A DNA stretch of 64,000 nucleotides from Aquipseudomonas alcaligenes NBRC 14159 (lineage in GTDB: Bacteria > Pseudomonadota > Gammaproteobacteria > Pseudomonadales > Pseudomonadaceae). Numbering within the stretch: position 1 is the first letter of the stretch; each line of letters starts with the position of its first letter. The stretch is from NCBI RefSeq assembly GCF_000467105.1, contig NZ_BATI01000012.1, forward strand, positions 62,001 to 126,000, in the 5' to 3' direction. The notes below the pieces were generated by a model. That model searched no databases. It had not been told where the DNA came from and saw only the letters and a list, made by a program, of their open reading frames with translations. This document shows positions 51,304 through 62,220 of the stretch, piece after piece. The position numbers were made by a program, and so were the translations under genes.

Positions 51304-51801
51304 TTACGGCTTGGCGGGTTTCAGTTCGCTGGTCATCGCCCCCAGCAGGCGGTCGACTTCCGGCACCGCCTGCTGCAGACGGGCCTGGGTCAGCTGGGCG
51401 GAGTGCGCCATCAGCTGCGGCATCTGCTCCAGCACCTTGCGCCCGACCGGGGTCTGGTAGAAGGCCAGCAGTTCCTTGAGTTCGGCTTCGCTGAAGGCAT
51501 CGGTGTACAGCGCCACCAGCGCCTCATCCAGTTTGCCCTCGCCCACCACCTTGTCCAGCGCGGTATCGGCCTGGGCCTGGTAGCGCTCCAGCACGGCCTT
51601 CTGCGCCTCGCTGCCACCGGCCTGGGCGAAGCGCTGGGCGAACATCTGGCGCACCTGCATGTAGGCCGGCACCGCCAGCTTGTCGACGCGGGTCAGCTCG
51701 ACGAAGCGCTTGGCCTCGGCAACGTGGCTGGCGGACGCGGCCAGCAGCGGCCCGCTGGCAAACAGCAGCAGGAAGGAAAAAACGGCGCGCAGGCGGGTCA
51801 T
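51304..51801 (-). CDS. Secreted DUF2059-domain protein
   Basis: 165 residues from the ATG at 51801, with AGG about nine bases upstream; an ATG at 51810 has its site too close. Signal peptide of about 21 residues (MTRLRAVFSFLLLF...AASA). The C-terminal half is a DUF2059 helical domain (EAELKELLAFYQTPVGRKVLEQMP). Periplasmic, function unknown. Confidence 0.87.
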   Translation of the reverse strand: MTRLRAVFSFLLLFASGPLLAASASHVAEAKRFVELTRVDKLAVPAYMQVRQMFAQRFAQAGGSEAQKAVLERYQAQADTALDKVVGEGKLDEALVALYTDAFSEAELKELLAFYQTPVGRKVLEQMPQLMAHSAQLTQARLQQAVPEVDRLLGAMTSELKPAKP

Positions 51802-51978
51802 GGAGTGCATCCTCGGGTAAAACGCGGGGCGCCATTCTGCGCGCAGCGCCTCCATGGCTCAAGCGCGGCGCACGGTGCAAAAGGCCAGCACTTGCCCCGG
51901 CGACCCAGTAATGGGCATGATTGTCATTCCCTGGCGGCTGGCCCATAAATCGCATAACAGAGCCTGCCCCACACATGG

Positions 51979-52998
51979 ATGTGTCTGATGAACAGCTTCA
52001 CCAACCCGCTCGCCCAGCACGCACAGCCCCTGTGCGACGCCCATGGCCGCCTTGAGCCGAATGCCATCGGCTGGTCCAGTCGCCCGCAGGTGAACTGCGC
52101 CATGCCGCGCAACCTGGGCCGGCGCAAGCGCTGGAACCACTGGTGCATCACCACGCCGGACTGGATGCTGGCCCTGACCTTCGCCGACCTCGACTACCTG
52201 GGCTACGGCGCGGCCTACTTCCTCGACCTGCGCAGCGGCAAATCCGCCTCGCGTACCCAGCTGCGCCCGTTCGGCCAAGGCTGCGACCTGCCGGACACGC
52301 CGCTGCAAAGCCATGCCTTCCGCCACAGCCGCCTGCAGCTGCGTGCCGATGACCGTGGCAGCACCATCCGCCTCACCGCCATGGCACCGGACATCGGCGG
52401 CCAGCCGCTGCAAGTGGCACTGGATATCCAGCGCCCGGCGCACCTGGAATCGGTCAACCTGATCTGCCCCATGGGCCGCCGCACCTTCCACGCCACCAGC
52501 CGCCAGCTCGGCCTGCCGGTGACCGGCAACCTGCAACTGGGTGGCCGACAGTACCTGTGCACGCCGGGGCAGAGCTTCGCCTCGCTGGACTTCGCCCGCG
52601 GCGTCTGGCCGCTGAAAAGCCACTGGACCCGCGCCGCCTTCGCCGCCCCTGGCGGTATCGCCGGCAACTTCGGCACCGGCTGGTGCGACTACAGCGGGCT
52701 GTCGGAAAACGCCCTGTGGTTCGGTGGCGAACTGCTGCATCTGGAGGAGCGGGTCGAGATCGAGCGCCCGCCCAGCGGCCCGCTGGAACCCTGGAACCTC
52801 TACAGCGCCAGCGGCCAGGTCGAACTGCGCTTCACCCCGCGCCAGCAGCACCAGGCCTGCCCGCGCCTGGGACCGCTGTATGCCGATACCCGCCAGTGGT
52901 TCGGCTGCTTCGACGGCGTGCTGCGCGGCCCGCAGGGCGAGAAGGTGCCGGTCAGCAGCGCCTACGGCTGGGTCGGGGCAACCCACGCGCGCTGGTAA
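51979..52998 (+). CDS. DUF2804-family protein
   Basis: 339 residues (or 336 from the ATG at 51988). Recognisable DUF2804 blocks: [23 protein letters not shown] in pieces, [14 protein letters not shown] and [21 protein letters not shown]. No signal peptide. The family is thought to be a lipocalin-like beta fold of unknown function, often near lipid or stress genes. Monocistronic by context, about 80 bp before fumC. Confidence 0.85.
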   Translation: MCLMNSFTNPLAQHAQPLCDAHGRLEPNAIGWSSRPQVNCAMPRNLGRRKRWNHWCITTPDWMLALTFADLDYLGYGAAYFLDLRSGKSASRTQLRPFGQGCDLPDTPLQSHAFRHSRLQLRADDRGSTIRLTAMAPDIGGQPLQVALDIQRPAHLESVNLICPMGRRTFHATSRQLGLPVTGNLQLGGRQYLCTPGQSFASLDFARGVWPLKSHWTRAAFAAPGGIAGNFGTGWCDYSGLSENALWFGGELLHLEERVEIERPPSGPLEPWNLYSASGQVELRFTPRQQHQACPRLGPLYADTRQWFGCFDGVLRGPQGEKVPVSSAYGWVGATHARW

Positions 52999-53078
52999 TC
53001 GCTGCCATAGAAAAGCTGTGGAACCGCGGCGATGCACGGCGGCCTAAACTGCCGACCAGTGAACAGGAGAGCCGCCCC

Positions 53079-54461
<1,383 letters not shown>

Positions 54462-54465
54462 CAAC

Positions 54466-55075
<610 letters not shown>

Positions 55076-55086
<11 letters not shown>

Positions 55087-56041
55087 GCAGCGCCAGGCGG
55101 GCACGGCGCGCGCGCCAGCCGGCGAGCAGCGAGGGGCCCAGCGCGGTCAGCGCCGAGCCCAGCACCACCAGCAGGGCACCGGTGTAGCCGAGCAGGTTGA
55201 TCTGCTCCGGCTGCACATGGTCCGGCCACCAGACGGCGGCCAGGGCCACGGCGACGAAGGTCACCAGCGGCGTGACCGACAGGGTCGCGCTGACCCGCGA
55301 AGCCTCCCAGTGCGCCAGCGCCTCGGCGAAGGCGCCGTAGGCCACCAGCGTATTCAGGCAGCAGGCCAGCAGCAGCCAGCACTGCAGTGTGCTGAGCTGC
55401 AGTACCTGCAGCGGATGGGCCCAGGGCGTGAGCAGCAAGGCGCAGGCCAGGTAGATCACCATCATGATCTGCGGCGAACTCCACTGGGTCAGCAGCTGCT
55501 TCTGCGCCAGGCCATAGAACACCCAGAGGAAAGCCGCCAGCAATATCACCAGCACCCCGGTGGTGTAGGCGGTCAGCGAGGTCAGCAGTTCTGCCAGGCG
55601 CTGGTTGAAGAACAGCCCAAAACCGAGCAGCAGGATGGCCATGCCGATGCCCTGACCAAGGCTGAAGGACTCGCGGAACACCAACAGGCTGGCCACCAGG
55701 AATAGGATCGGCGCCATCTGGATGACCAGCTGGGTGGTGCCGGGGCTGAGCATGTTGAGGCCGATCAGGTACAGCACGTAGTTACTGGTCAGGCCGAGGA
55801 TGGCCAGCACCAGCAGACCCTGGCCACGCCGCCCGAGCGGGGCGAAACGCGGCAGACGGCGGTTGGCCGACAGCCAGATCAGCAGCAGCACGCCGGACAC
55901 CAGCAGGCGGTACCAGGTGACGGTGACCGGGTCCATCACCTGCAGCACTTCCTTGAGCTTGATCGGCAGGATGCCCCAGAGCACCGCGGTGGTGAGGGCG
56001 AGCAGCAGGCCGAAAAGCCAGCGGCCGGAGGAAACGTGCAT
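55076..56041 (-). CDS. EamA/DMT-superfamily transporter (RarD-like)
   Basis: 321 residues with about ten transmembrane helices in two EamA repeats (TAVLWGILPIKLKEVLQ near the start, second repeat from about 170). Drug/metabolite exporter superfamily; possibly amino acid or metabolite efflux. Monocistronic and convergent with the flavodoxin-fold gene. Confidence 0.88.
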
Positions 56042-56248
56042 GACAGCCTCGACGGCGAAAAAGCGGAACGACCGAGGATTGTAGGCCGCGCCCGCTTGCC
56101 CCGACAGCCACAGCTGACCACGCAGACAGGAACAAACTGTGCCGCCCGTGCGAGATGACTAAAAAATGACCACTTGTCGCGCCAAATCACTCAACAGGAG
56201 CCGGGCACTAGACTGAAAACAGTGCACCCTGTTGCAGGAGGCTTAGCC

Positions 56249-56458
56249 ATGTTCGGTCAACGCAATATCGACCCCACCCCCGGCACCCACTACCGCAGCG
56301 AGCGAGTTAGTGCGGTCAACGGCCAGTATTTCTTCGCCACCCGCGAAGGCACCCTGGAAGGCCCGTTCTTCACCCGCGTCGATGCCGAACGGGAGATCGC
56401 CTTCTATATCCGCCGCATGCAGCAGGCCAACGACATCATCGAAAGCCGCGCCTTCTAA
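56249..56458 (+). CDS. Small conserved protein (DUF6316-like)
   Basis: 69 residues from the ATG at 56249, with a strong AGGAGG nine bases upstream; the longer frame would need a TTG. Contains YRSERVSAVNGQYFFATREGTLEGPF in pieces and a C-terminal helix. It resembles small Pseudomonas proteins with a VNGQWYFATREG core. Function unknown. Its stop abuts the convergent pap stop. Confidence 0.8.
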   Translation: MFGQRNIDPTPGTHYRSERVSAVNGQYFFATREGTLEGPFFTRVDAEREIAFYIRRMQQANDIIESRAF

Positions 56459-57946
56459 TCAGTCGCTGGCAAAGGCCTTTTCCAGGGCATCGTTGATGGT
56501 GCGCAGCACCTTGACCCGGGCAAAGCGCTTGTCGTTGGCCTCCACCAGGGTCCATGGCGCGATCGAGGTACTGGTGCGGTCGACCATGTCGCCTACGGCG
56601 TCACAATAGGCGTCCCACTTGTCACGATTGCGCCAGTCTTCCTCGGTTATCTTGAAGCGCTTGAAGGCGATCTGCTCGCGCTCCTTGAAACGCTTGAACT
56701 GCTCATCCTGGTCGATGGCCAGCCAGAACTTCACCAGCACCACGCCGGCATTGCTCAGCTGCTCCTCGAAGTCGTTGATTTCGCCATAGACACGCAGCCA
56801 GTCGCTGGGCTGGCAGAAGCCCTCCACCCGCTCCACCAGCACCCGGCCGTACCAGGAACGGTCGAACACGGTGAACTTGCCGCGTGCCGGAATATGCCGC
56901 CAGAAGCGCCACAGGTAGGGCTGCGCGCGCTCCTCCTCGGTGGGCGCGGCAATCGGCACGATGCGGTACTGGCGCGGGTCCAGCGCCGCCGCCACACGGC
57001 GGATGGCACCGCCCTTGCCGGCCGCGTCATTGCCCTCGAACACCGCCACCAGGGCATGTCGGCGCATGCGCTTGTCGCGCATCAGCATGGCCAGGCGCGC
57101 CTGCTCAACCGCCAGCATGTCCTTGTAGGCGTCCTTGTCCAGGCTCTGGGTCAGGTCCAGGCTGTCGAGCAGGATGCGGTTGTCCAGGCTGGCCACCATC
57201 GGCGCCACGTGGGGCTGCGCGGCCGGCCGGCTCTTGGCCTTGAGTGCCGCCTGCAGGCCGTCGAGGAGAATGCGCCCCACCGTCAGGCTGCGGTAGCACT
57301 CGTCACTGCCCTCGACCACGTACCAGGGGGCGAAATCGCGGCTGCTGCGGCGCAACACACGCTCACCATGGCGGACGAACTTGTCGTAGGTCTTCGACTG
57401 CTGCCAGTCCAGCGGGCTGAGCCGCCAGGCGCGCTGCGGGTCATCCTGCAGCTCCTTGAGACGCGTCTTCATCTGCTTCTTGGACAGGTGGAACCAGAAC
57501 TTGAAGATCAGCGCCCCCTCGTCGCACAGCATCTGCTCCAGCGCCAGGGCACCATCGATGGCCTGGTCCAGCACGGCATCCTTGAAATGGCCATGGATGC
57601 GGCCCTGGATCATCTGGCTGTACCAGTTGCCGAAGAAGATACCGATACGGCCCTTGGGCGGGAGTTGCCGCCAGAAACGCCAGGCCGGAGGCCGCGCCAG
57701 CTCCTCGTCGGTCTGCACGTCGAAGGTGCTGACCTGGATCAGGCGCGGGTCCATCCATTCGTTGAGCAGCTTGACCGTCTCGCCCTTGCCGGCGCCTTCC
57801 ACGCCGTTGATCAGGATGATCACCGGGAAGCGTCCCTGTTGCTGCAGCTCGAACTGCGCTTCCAGCAAGGCCTCGCGCAGGGCGGGCAACTCTTTATCGT
57901 ATGCGGCCTGATCGATCTTGCGGCCCAGCTCGGCGGACTCAAACAT
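56459..57946 (-). CDS. pap: Polyphosphate:AMP phosphotransferase (two-domain PPK2)
   Basis: 495 residues with two fused PPK2 domains. Walker A motifs are GVEGAGKGE at 48-56 and GNDAAGKGG at about 304-312, the second followed by DRSWYGR. Two-domain PPK2 class II enzymes use polyphosphate to turn AMP into ADP. The N-terminal domain keeps a P-loop but is more divergent. Together with asnB at the window end the order recalls the P. aeruginosa PA3455-PA3459 region. Monocistronic. Confidence 0.92.
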   Translation of the reverse strand: MFESAELGRKIDQAAYDKELPALREALLEAQFELQQQGRFPVIILINGVEGAGKGETVKLLNEWMDPRLIQVSTFDVQTDEELARPPAWRFWRQLPPKGRIGIFFGNWYSQMIQGRIHGHFKDAVLDQAIDGALALEQMLCDEGALIFKFWFHLSKKQMKTRLKELQDDPQRAWRLSPLDWQQSKTYDKFVRHGERVLRRSSRDFAPWYVVEGSDECYRSLTVGRILLDGLQAALKAKSRPAAQPHVAPMVASLDNRILLDSLDLTQSLDKDAYKDMLAVEQARLAMLMRDKRMRRHALVAVFEGNDAAGKGGAIRRVAAALDPRQYRIVPIAAPTEEERAQPYLWRFWRHIPARGKFTVFDRSWYGRVLVERVEGFCQPSDWLRVYGEINDFEEQLSNAGVVLVKFWLAIDQDEQFKRFKEREQIAFKRFKITEEDWRNRDKWDAYCDAVGDMVDRTSTSIAPWTLVEANDKRFARVKVLRTINDALEKAFASD

Positions 57947-58041
57947 AGAGGTCTCCCTGTCTCGATTCGCTCAGCCTAGCGGATTCGCCGTGCCTTGGCG
58001 CAAGTGGCTACAATGCCGCACCTCGTTTCCCGGGTGCATCG

Positions 58042-59994
58042 ATGTCCGACCTTCCCCACGCCCAGCTCGACTGGAACGACCAGGGCCAGCCACTCTCCCG
58101 CCAGTTCGGCGACGTCTACTTCTCCCGCGACGACGGCCTGGGCGAAACGCGCCATGTATTTCTCGCCGGCAACGACCTGCCGGCACGCTTCGCCGCCCTG
58201 CCCGCAGACGCCCGCCTGGTGATCGGCGAAACCGGCTTCGGCACCGGGCTGAACTTTCTCTGCGCCTGGCAACTGTTCGACCAGCTGGCCCCGGCGGATG
58301 CCTGCCTGCATTTCGTCAGCGTGGAGAAGTACCCGCTCACCGCAGCCGACCTGCAGCGTGCCCTGGCCCTGTGGCCGGAGCTGGCGCCCTGGTCCGGGCA
58401 GCTGCTGGAGCAGTACCGGGCCATCCATCCCGGCTTCCAGCGCCTGGTGCTGGATGGCGGTCGGGTCGTCCTCACCCTGCTGATCGGCGATGCGCTGCAG
58501 ATGCTGCCGCAGCTGGACGCGCGCATCGACGTCTGGTTCCTCGACGGTTTCGCCCCGGACAAGAATCCGCAGATGTGGACCCCGCCGCTGTTCCAGGAGC
58601 TGGCGCGGCTGTCTGCCCCGGGCGCCAGCCTGGCCACCTTCACCAGCAAGGGCACGGTACGCCGCGACCTGATCGAGGCCGGCTTCGCGATGCGCCGCGC
58701 GCCCGGCTACGGCAAGAAGTGGGAAATCCTCTGCGGGCGTTTCGAGGGCCATGCGCCAGCGGCGGAAAAGCCCTGGCATGCCCGTCCGCCCAGGCCGGAC
58801 GCGCGCGCAGCACTGGTCATCGGCGCCGGCCTGGCCGGTTGCGCCACGGCCGCCAGCCTGGCTGCGCGCGGCTGGCAGGTGACCCTGCTGGAGCGCCACG
58901 AAGCAGTGGCCCAGGAAGCCTCGGGCAACCCCCAGGGCGTGCTCTACCTCAAGCTGTCCGCCCATGGCACCGCGCTGTCGCAACTGGTGCTGGCCGGCTT
59001 CGGCCACACCCGCCGCCAGCTCCAGCACCTGCAGCAGGGCCACGACTGGGATGCCTGCGGCGTCCTGCAGCTGGCGTTCGATGCACCGGAGGCCGGGCGC
59101 CAGGCCAAGCTGGCCGAGGCCTTCCCGGCGGACCTGCTGCACAGCCTGACGCGCGAGCAGGCCGAGGCCCGCGCGGGCGTCGCGCTGCCGGCCGGCGGCC
59201 TGTTCTATCCCGACGCCGGCTGGGTGCATCCGCCGGCGCTGTGCCGCCAGCTCGCCAGCCACCCGCGCATTCGCCTGCTGACACACAGCGAGGCGCTGGA
59301 GCTGCGGCGGGTCGATGGCCGCTGGCAGGCGCTGGACGGCGAGCGTCTGCTGGCCGAGGCCCCCGTGGCGATCCTGGCCGGCGCCGCCGAGGTGCGCCGC
59401 TTCGCCGCCGAGCTGCCGCTCAAGCGCATCCGCGGGCAGATCAGCCGCCTGCCGCAGACCACCCGCAGTGCCGAGCTGGCCTGTGTGGTCTGCGCCGAAG
59501 GTTATGTGGCGCCGCCGCGCGGCGGCGAGCACACCCTGGGCGCCAGCTTCGACTTCCACAGCCAGGACTGCGCACCGACCGCCGCCGAGCATGCCGGCAA
59601 CATCGAACTGCTGCGGGAGATATCCGCGGACCTGGCCGAGCGCCTGGACACCGACCGGCTCGATCCGGCGCAGCTCGAAGGCCGCGCCGCCTTCCGCTGC
59701 ACCAGCCCCGACTACCTGCCGATCGTCGGCCCACTGGCCGACCCGGCGGCCTTCGCCGAGACCTACGCGGTGCTCGGCAAGGATGCCCGCCAGGTGCCGG
59801 ACAGCCCCTGCCCCTGGCGCGACGGCCTGTACGTCAACAGCGGCCACGGCTCGCGCGGGCTGATCACTGCGCCGCTGTGCGGCGAGCTGCTGGCCGCCTG
59901 GCTGAACGACGAACCGCTGCCGCTGCCGCGCGCGGTGGCCGAGGCCTGCCACCCCAACCGCTTCCTGCTGCGCAAGCTGATCCGCGGCCAATGA
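58042..59994 (+). CDS. mnmC: Bifunctional tRNA mnm5s2U biosynthesis enzyme MnmC
   Basis: 650 residues. N-terminal SAM methyltransferase MnmD (1-235) with ETGFGTGLNF at about 63-72 and DVWFLDGFAPDKNP. C-terminal FAD-dependent oxidoreductase MnmC1 (about 255-645) with GAGLAG at 261-266 and GHGSRGL near the end. It removes the carboxymethyl group and methylates to give mnm5(s2)U34 in tRNA. Same wobble position as the selenation enzyme at 16-17 kb. Confidence 0.96.
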   Translation: MSDLPHAQLDWNDQGQPLSRQFGDVYFSRDDGLGETRHVFLAGNDLPARFAALPADARLVIGETGFGTGLNFLCAWQLFDQLAPADACLHFVSVEKYPLTAADLQRALALWPELAPWSGQLLEQYRAIHPGFQRLVLDGGRVVLTLLIGDALQMLPQLDARIDVWFLDGFAPDKNPQMWTPPLFQELARLSAPGASLATFTSKGTVRRDLIEAGFAMRRAPGYGKKWEILCGRFEGHAPAAEKPWHARPPRPDARAALVIGAGLAGCATAASLAARGWQVTLLERHEAVAQEASGNPQGVLYLKLSAHGTALSQLVLAGFGHTRRQLQHLQQGHDWDACGVLQLAFDAPEAGRQAKLAEAFPADLLHSLTREQAEARAGVALPAGGLFYPDAGWVHPPALCRQLASHPRIRLLTHSEALELRRVDGRWQALDGERLLAEAPVAILAGAAEVRRFAAELPLKRIRGQISRLPQTTRSAELACVVCAEGYVAPPRGGEHTLGASFDFHSQDCAPTAAEHAGNIELLREISADLAERLDTDRLDPAQLEGRAAFRCTSPDYLPIVGPLADPAAFAETYAVLGKDARQVPDSPCPWRDGLYVNSGHGSRGLITAPLCGELLAAWLNDEPLPLPRAVAEACHPNRFLLRKLIRGQ

Positions 59995-60043
59995 CCGCAG
60001 GCTGACGCGACGAGCGACAGTTGCCTTTTCTGCCACCCAACAT

Positions 60044-60074
60044 ATACTCCCCCCTGTATCTAGATAGGGAGTAT
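60044..60074. promoter_or_regulatory. CsoR-type operator cluster before the c-haem protein gene
   Basis: ATACTCCCCCCTGTAT (60044-60059) has the ATAC-C-rich-GTAT form of CsoR-family operators. Eight bases on, GGGAGTAT (60067-60074) is a perfect inverse of the first ATACTCCC. The right edge includes the first possible ATG (60073) of the downstream gene. Confidence 0.65.
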
Positions 60075-60078
60075 GCCG

Positions 60079-60624
60079 ATGCGCCTGTTCACCACACTGC
60101 TCTGCTGTGCCCCGCTGCTCGCCCAGGCCGCCGACCTGGCACAGCTGCGCGGCGAGGCCGAAGCCCTGATCCCGCCGTTCCAGCAACAGCTGCTGACCAG
60201 CGTGCAGACCGCGGTCGCCACAGGCGGCCCGGCACAGGCCGTCGAAGCCTGCCGCCAACTGGCCCCCGGCATCGCCCAGCAGCACAGCGTCGCCCCTTGG
60301 AAAGTCGGGCGCACCGCCCTGCGCCTGCGTAACCCGGACAACCGTCCGGATGCCTGGGAACAAGCCGTACTGGAAGATTTCCAGCGCCGCAGCCAGGCCG
60401 GCGAGGCCGTCGCCAGCCTGAACCGTGCCGAAGTGGTGGACGGCGAATTCCGCTACATGCGCGCCATCGCCACCGGCGAGCCCTGCCTGGCCTGCCACGG
60501 CAGCGCGATCAAACCCGAGCTGGTACAGCTGCTCGACCGCCACTACCCGCAGGATCAGGCCCGCGGCTTCGCCGCCGGCGAACTGCGCGGCGCCTTCACC
60601 CTGCGCCGCCCCCTGGAGCTCTGA
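60079..60624 (+). CDS. Periplasmic c-type haem DUF3365 (Tll0287-like) protein
   Basis: 181 residues from the ATG at 60079 (GGGAG seven bases upstream); the ATG at 60073 lies inside the operator and too near the ribosome site. Signal peptide about 1-18. A single haem-attachment motif CLACH is at 136-140, inside an RYMRAIATGEPCLACHG block typical of DUF3365. Predicted periplasmic redox or sensor haem protein. First gene of the sulfide operon, two bases before the CsoR-type gene (ATG at 60626). Whether it accepts electrons from sulfide oxidation or senses is unknown. Confidence 0.85.
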   Translation: MRLFTTLLCCAPLLAQAADLAQLRGEAEALIPPFQQQLLTSVQTAVATGGPAQAVEACRQLAPGIAQQHSVAPWKVGRTALRLRNPDNRPDAWEQAVLEDFQRRSQAGEAVASLNRAEVVDGEFRYMRAIATGEPCLACHGSAIKPELVQLLDRHYPQDQARGFAAGELRGAFTLRRPLEL

Positions 60625-60625
60625 G

Positions 60626-60892
60626 ATGACCACCCCCAACACCCAGCAACAGGACGCCATGCTCAAACGCCTGGCCCGCGTCGAGGGCCAGATCCGCGGC
60701 ATCCAGGCCATGATCCGCCGCGGCGAGGAATGCGAGGCCATCGCCCAGCAGTTTGCCGCCGCGCGCAAGGCGCTGGACAAGGCCTACCAGGAGATGCTCG
60801 CGTGCCTGCTCGAGGAAACCGTGCTCGACCCCGCGCGCGACGACGCCGAGACCCTGGCCCGCGTGCGCGCCATCTTCACCAAATACACCTGA
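60626..60892 (+). CDS. CsoR/FrmR-family repressor with atypical cysteine pair
   Basis: 88 residues, all-helical DUF156 fold: RVEGQIRGIQAMI in helix 1-2. Cysteines are Cys36 (EECEAI) and Cys60 (MLACLLEE). By alignment with CsoR, Cys36 is conserved, the metal-ligand His61 is Leu61 and the second ligand Cys65 is Thr65; the second Cys of persulfide-sensing CstR (the Cys65 position) is also absent. Copper or nickel binding is therefore unlikely, and a thiol-based (persulfide) sensor is the better guess from the operon. Operators lie before the first and third genes. Confidence 0.85.
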   Translation: MTTPNTQQQDAMLKRLARVEGQIRGIQAMIRRGEECEAIAQQFAAARKALDKAYQEMLACLLEETVLDPARDDAETLARVRAIFTKYT

Positions 60893-60897
60893 ACCAC

Positions 60898-60914
60898 ATA
60901 CCCCCAGGGAGTAC
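60898..60914. promoter_or_regulatory. Second CsoR-type operator, before the rhodanese gene
   Basis: ATACCCCCAGGGAGTAC, a TACCCC-N3-GGAGTA palindrome with one mismatch, starts six bases after the repressor stop. It covers the GGGAG Shine-Dalgarno of the rhodanese gene, so binding would block both a local promoter and the ribosome site. Confidence 0.65.
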
Positions 60915-60920
60915 CCTGCA

Positions 60921-61463
60921 ATGACCGACACCATCTGCCTGATCGATGCCCCGCGCTTCGCCAGCGCGCGCCAGCAGGGACATGTGCGCTTCCTCATCGA
61001 CGTACGCAGCCCGGCGGAATTCCGCGCCCAGCACGTGGCCGGCGCGCGCAACGTGCCACTCGACCAGCTCAATCCGGCCGCCCTGGTGCAGCAGCTGCGC
61101 CAGGAAGGCCTGCAGCGCGGCGACGAGCTCTACCTGCTGTGCCAAAGCGGCCAGCGCGCGCGCCGCGCCGCCGACCAGTTGCAGCAATTGCTACCCGGCG
61201 TGCAGGTGATCGACGGCGGCACCCAGGCCTGCGTGGCCTGCGGCCTGCCCACCGAAGAGGCCCCCAGCGGCGTGATCAGCATTCAGCGCCAGGTGCAGAT
61301 CAGCGCCGGCAGCCTGGTGCTGCTGGGTGTCGCACTCGGCACCTGGGTGCATCCGGGCTGGTATGGCCTGGCCGCCTTCGTCGGCGCCGGCCTGACGCTC
61401 GCCGGCCTCAGCAACACCTGCGCCATGGCCCTGCTGCTCGCCCGTATGCCCTGGAACCGCTGA
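60921..61463 (+). CDS. Membrane-anchored rhodanese (rhodanese-DUF2892 fusion)
   Basis: 180 residues from the ATG at 60921. Rhodanese domain 1-112 with active Cys74 in LLCQSGQRAR and an extra CVAC (Cys104, Cys107). DUF2892 two-helix membrane domain 119-178 (SIQRQVQISAGSL, FVGAGLTLAGLSNTCAMA), as in E. coli YgaP. Thiosulfate or persulfide sulfurtransferase at the inner membrane. Its stop overlaps the permease ATG by one base. Confidence 0.92.
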   Translation: MTDTICLIDAPRFASARQQGHVRFLIDVRSPAEFRAQHVAGARNVPLDQLNPAALVQQLRQEGLQRGDELYLLCQSGQRARRAADQLQQLLPGVQVIDGGTQACVACGLPTEEAPSGVISIQRQVQISAGSLVLLGVALGTWVHPGWYGLAAFVGAGLTLAGLSNTCAMALLLARMPWNR

Positions 61464-62218
61464 TGGAGATATTGCTGCTGGAGGCCCTGGGCATCGGTGC
61501 CGTGCTCGGCCTGCTGCTCGGCCTCACCGGTGCCGGCGGCTCGCTGGTGGCCCTGCCCCTGCTGCTCAGCCTGCACCTGCCGCTGCGCGATGCGATCGGC
61601 GTCAGCCTCGGTGCCGTGGCCATCACCGCCCTGATCGGCGCCGTGCCGCGCGCCCGCCAGGGCCTGGTGGCCTGGCGCCCGGTGCTGCTGCTGGCCATCG
61701 CCGGCCTGCCCGGCAACGTCGCCGGGCAGTGGCTGGGCCGGCAGATTCCCGAGGCGGTGCTGATCCTCGGCTTCTGCGCCCTGGTGCTGTGGACGGCCTG
61801 GCGCATGTGGCGCAGTTCGAACCTGCCGCGTGAGGGCAGCGGTCCACTGCGCAGCGCCCCGCTGGTTGCCATCGGCCTGGGTGTCGGCCTGTTCTCCGGG
61901 CTGATGGGCGTCGGCGGCGGCTTCCTGGTGGTGCCGGCGCTGCTGGCCTTCACCCCGCTGAGCATGCTGGCCGCCACCGCCACTTCGATGGCGGTGATCG
62001 CCCTGGTCTCCGGCGGTGGCTTCCTGTTCTACCTCAGCGGCGCGCAGCCCTCGCTGCCGCTGCTGGCCGGCCTGGCCCTGGGCGGCGCGGCCGGCGTGCT
62101 CGGCGGCAACGCCCTGGCCCAGCGCCTGGGCGGGCGCACGCTGCAGCGCCTGTTCGCCCTGATGCTGGTGGCGGTCAGCCTGTCGCTGGCCGCACAGAAA
62201 CTCCTCGGAGGACACTGA
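61463..62218 (+). CDS. TauE/SafE-family permease
   Basis: 251 residues with about eight transmembrane helices in two repeats, each with the family's GLTGAGGSLVALPLLL / GLMGVGGGFLVVPALL signature. TauE/SafE proteins move sulfur oxyanions or organosulfur compounds; in sulfide operons of the bigR type they are thought to export sulfite. Coupled to the rhodanese gene upstream; two bases before the dioxygenase gene. Confidence 0.92.
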   Translation: MEILLLEALGIGAVLGLLLGLTGAGGSLVALPLLLSLHLPLRDAIGVSLGAVAITALIGAVPRARQGLVAWRPVLLLAIAGLPGNVAGQWLGRQIPEAVLILGFCALVLWTAWRMWRSSNLPREGSGPLRSAPLVAIGLGVGLFSGLMGVGGGFLVVPALLAFTPLSMLAATATSMAVIALVSGGGFLFYLSGAQPSLPLLAGLALGGAAGVLGGNALAQRLGGRTLQRLFALMLVAVSLSLAAQKLLGGH

Positions 62219-62220
62219 TC

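Noticed and set aside
57976-60780. A 934-codon open frame antisense to mnmC and the start of the sulfide operon
   Set aside because: Mirror frame of conserved genes; it crosses their boundaries and has no domain.
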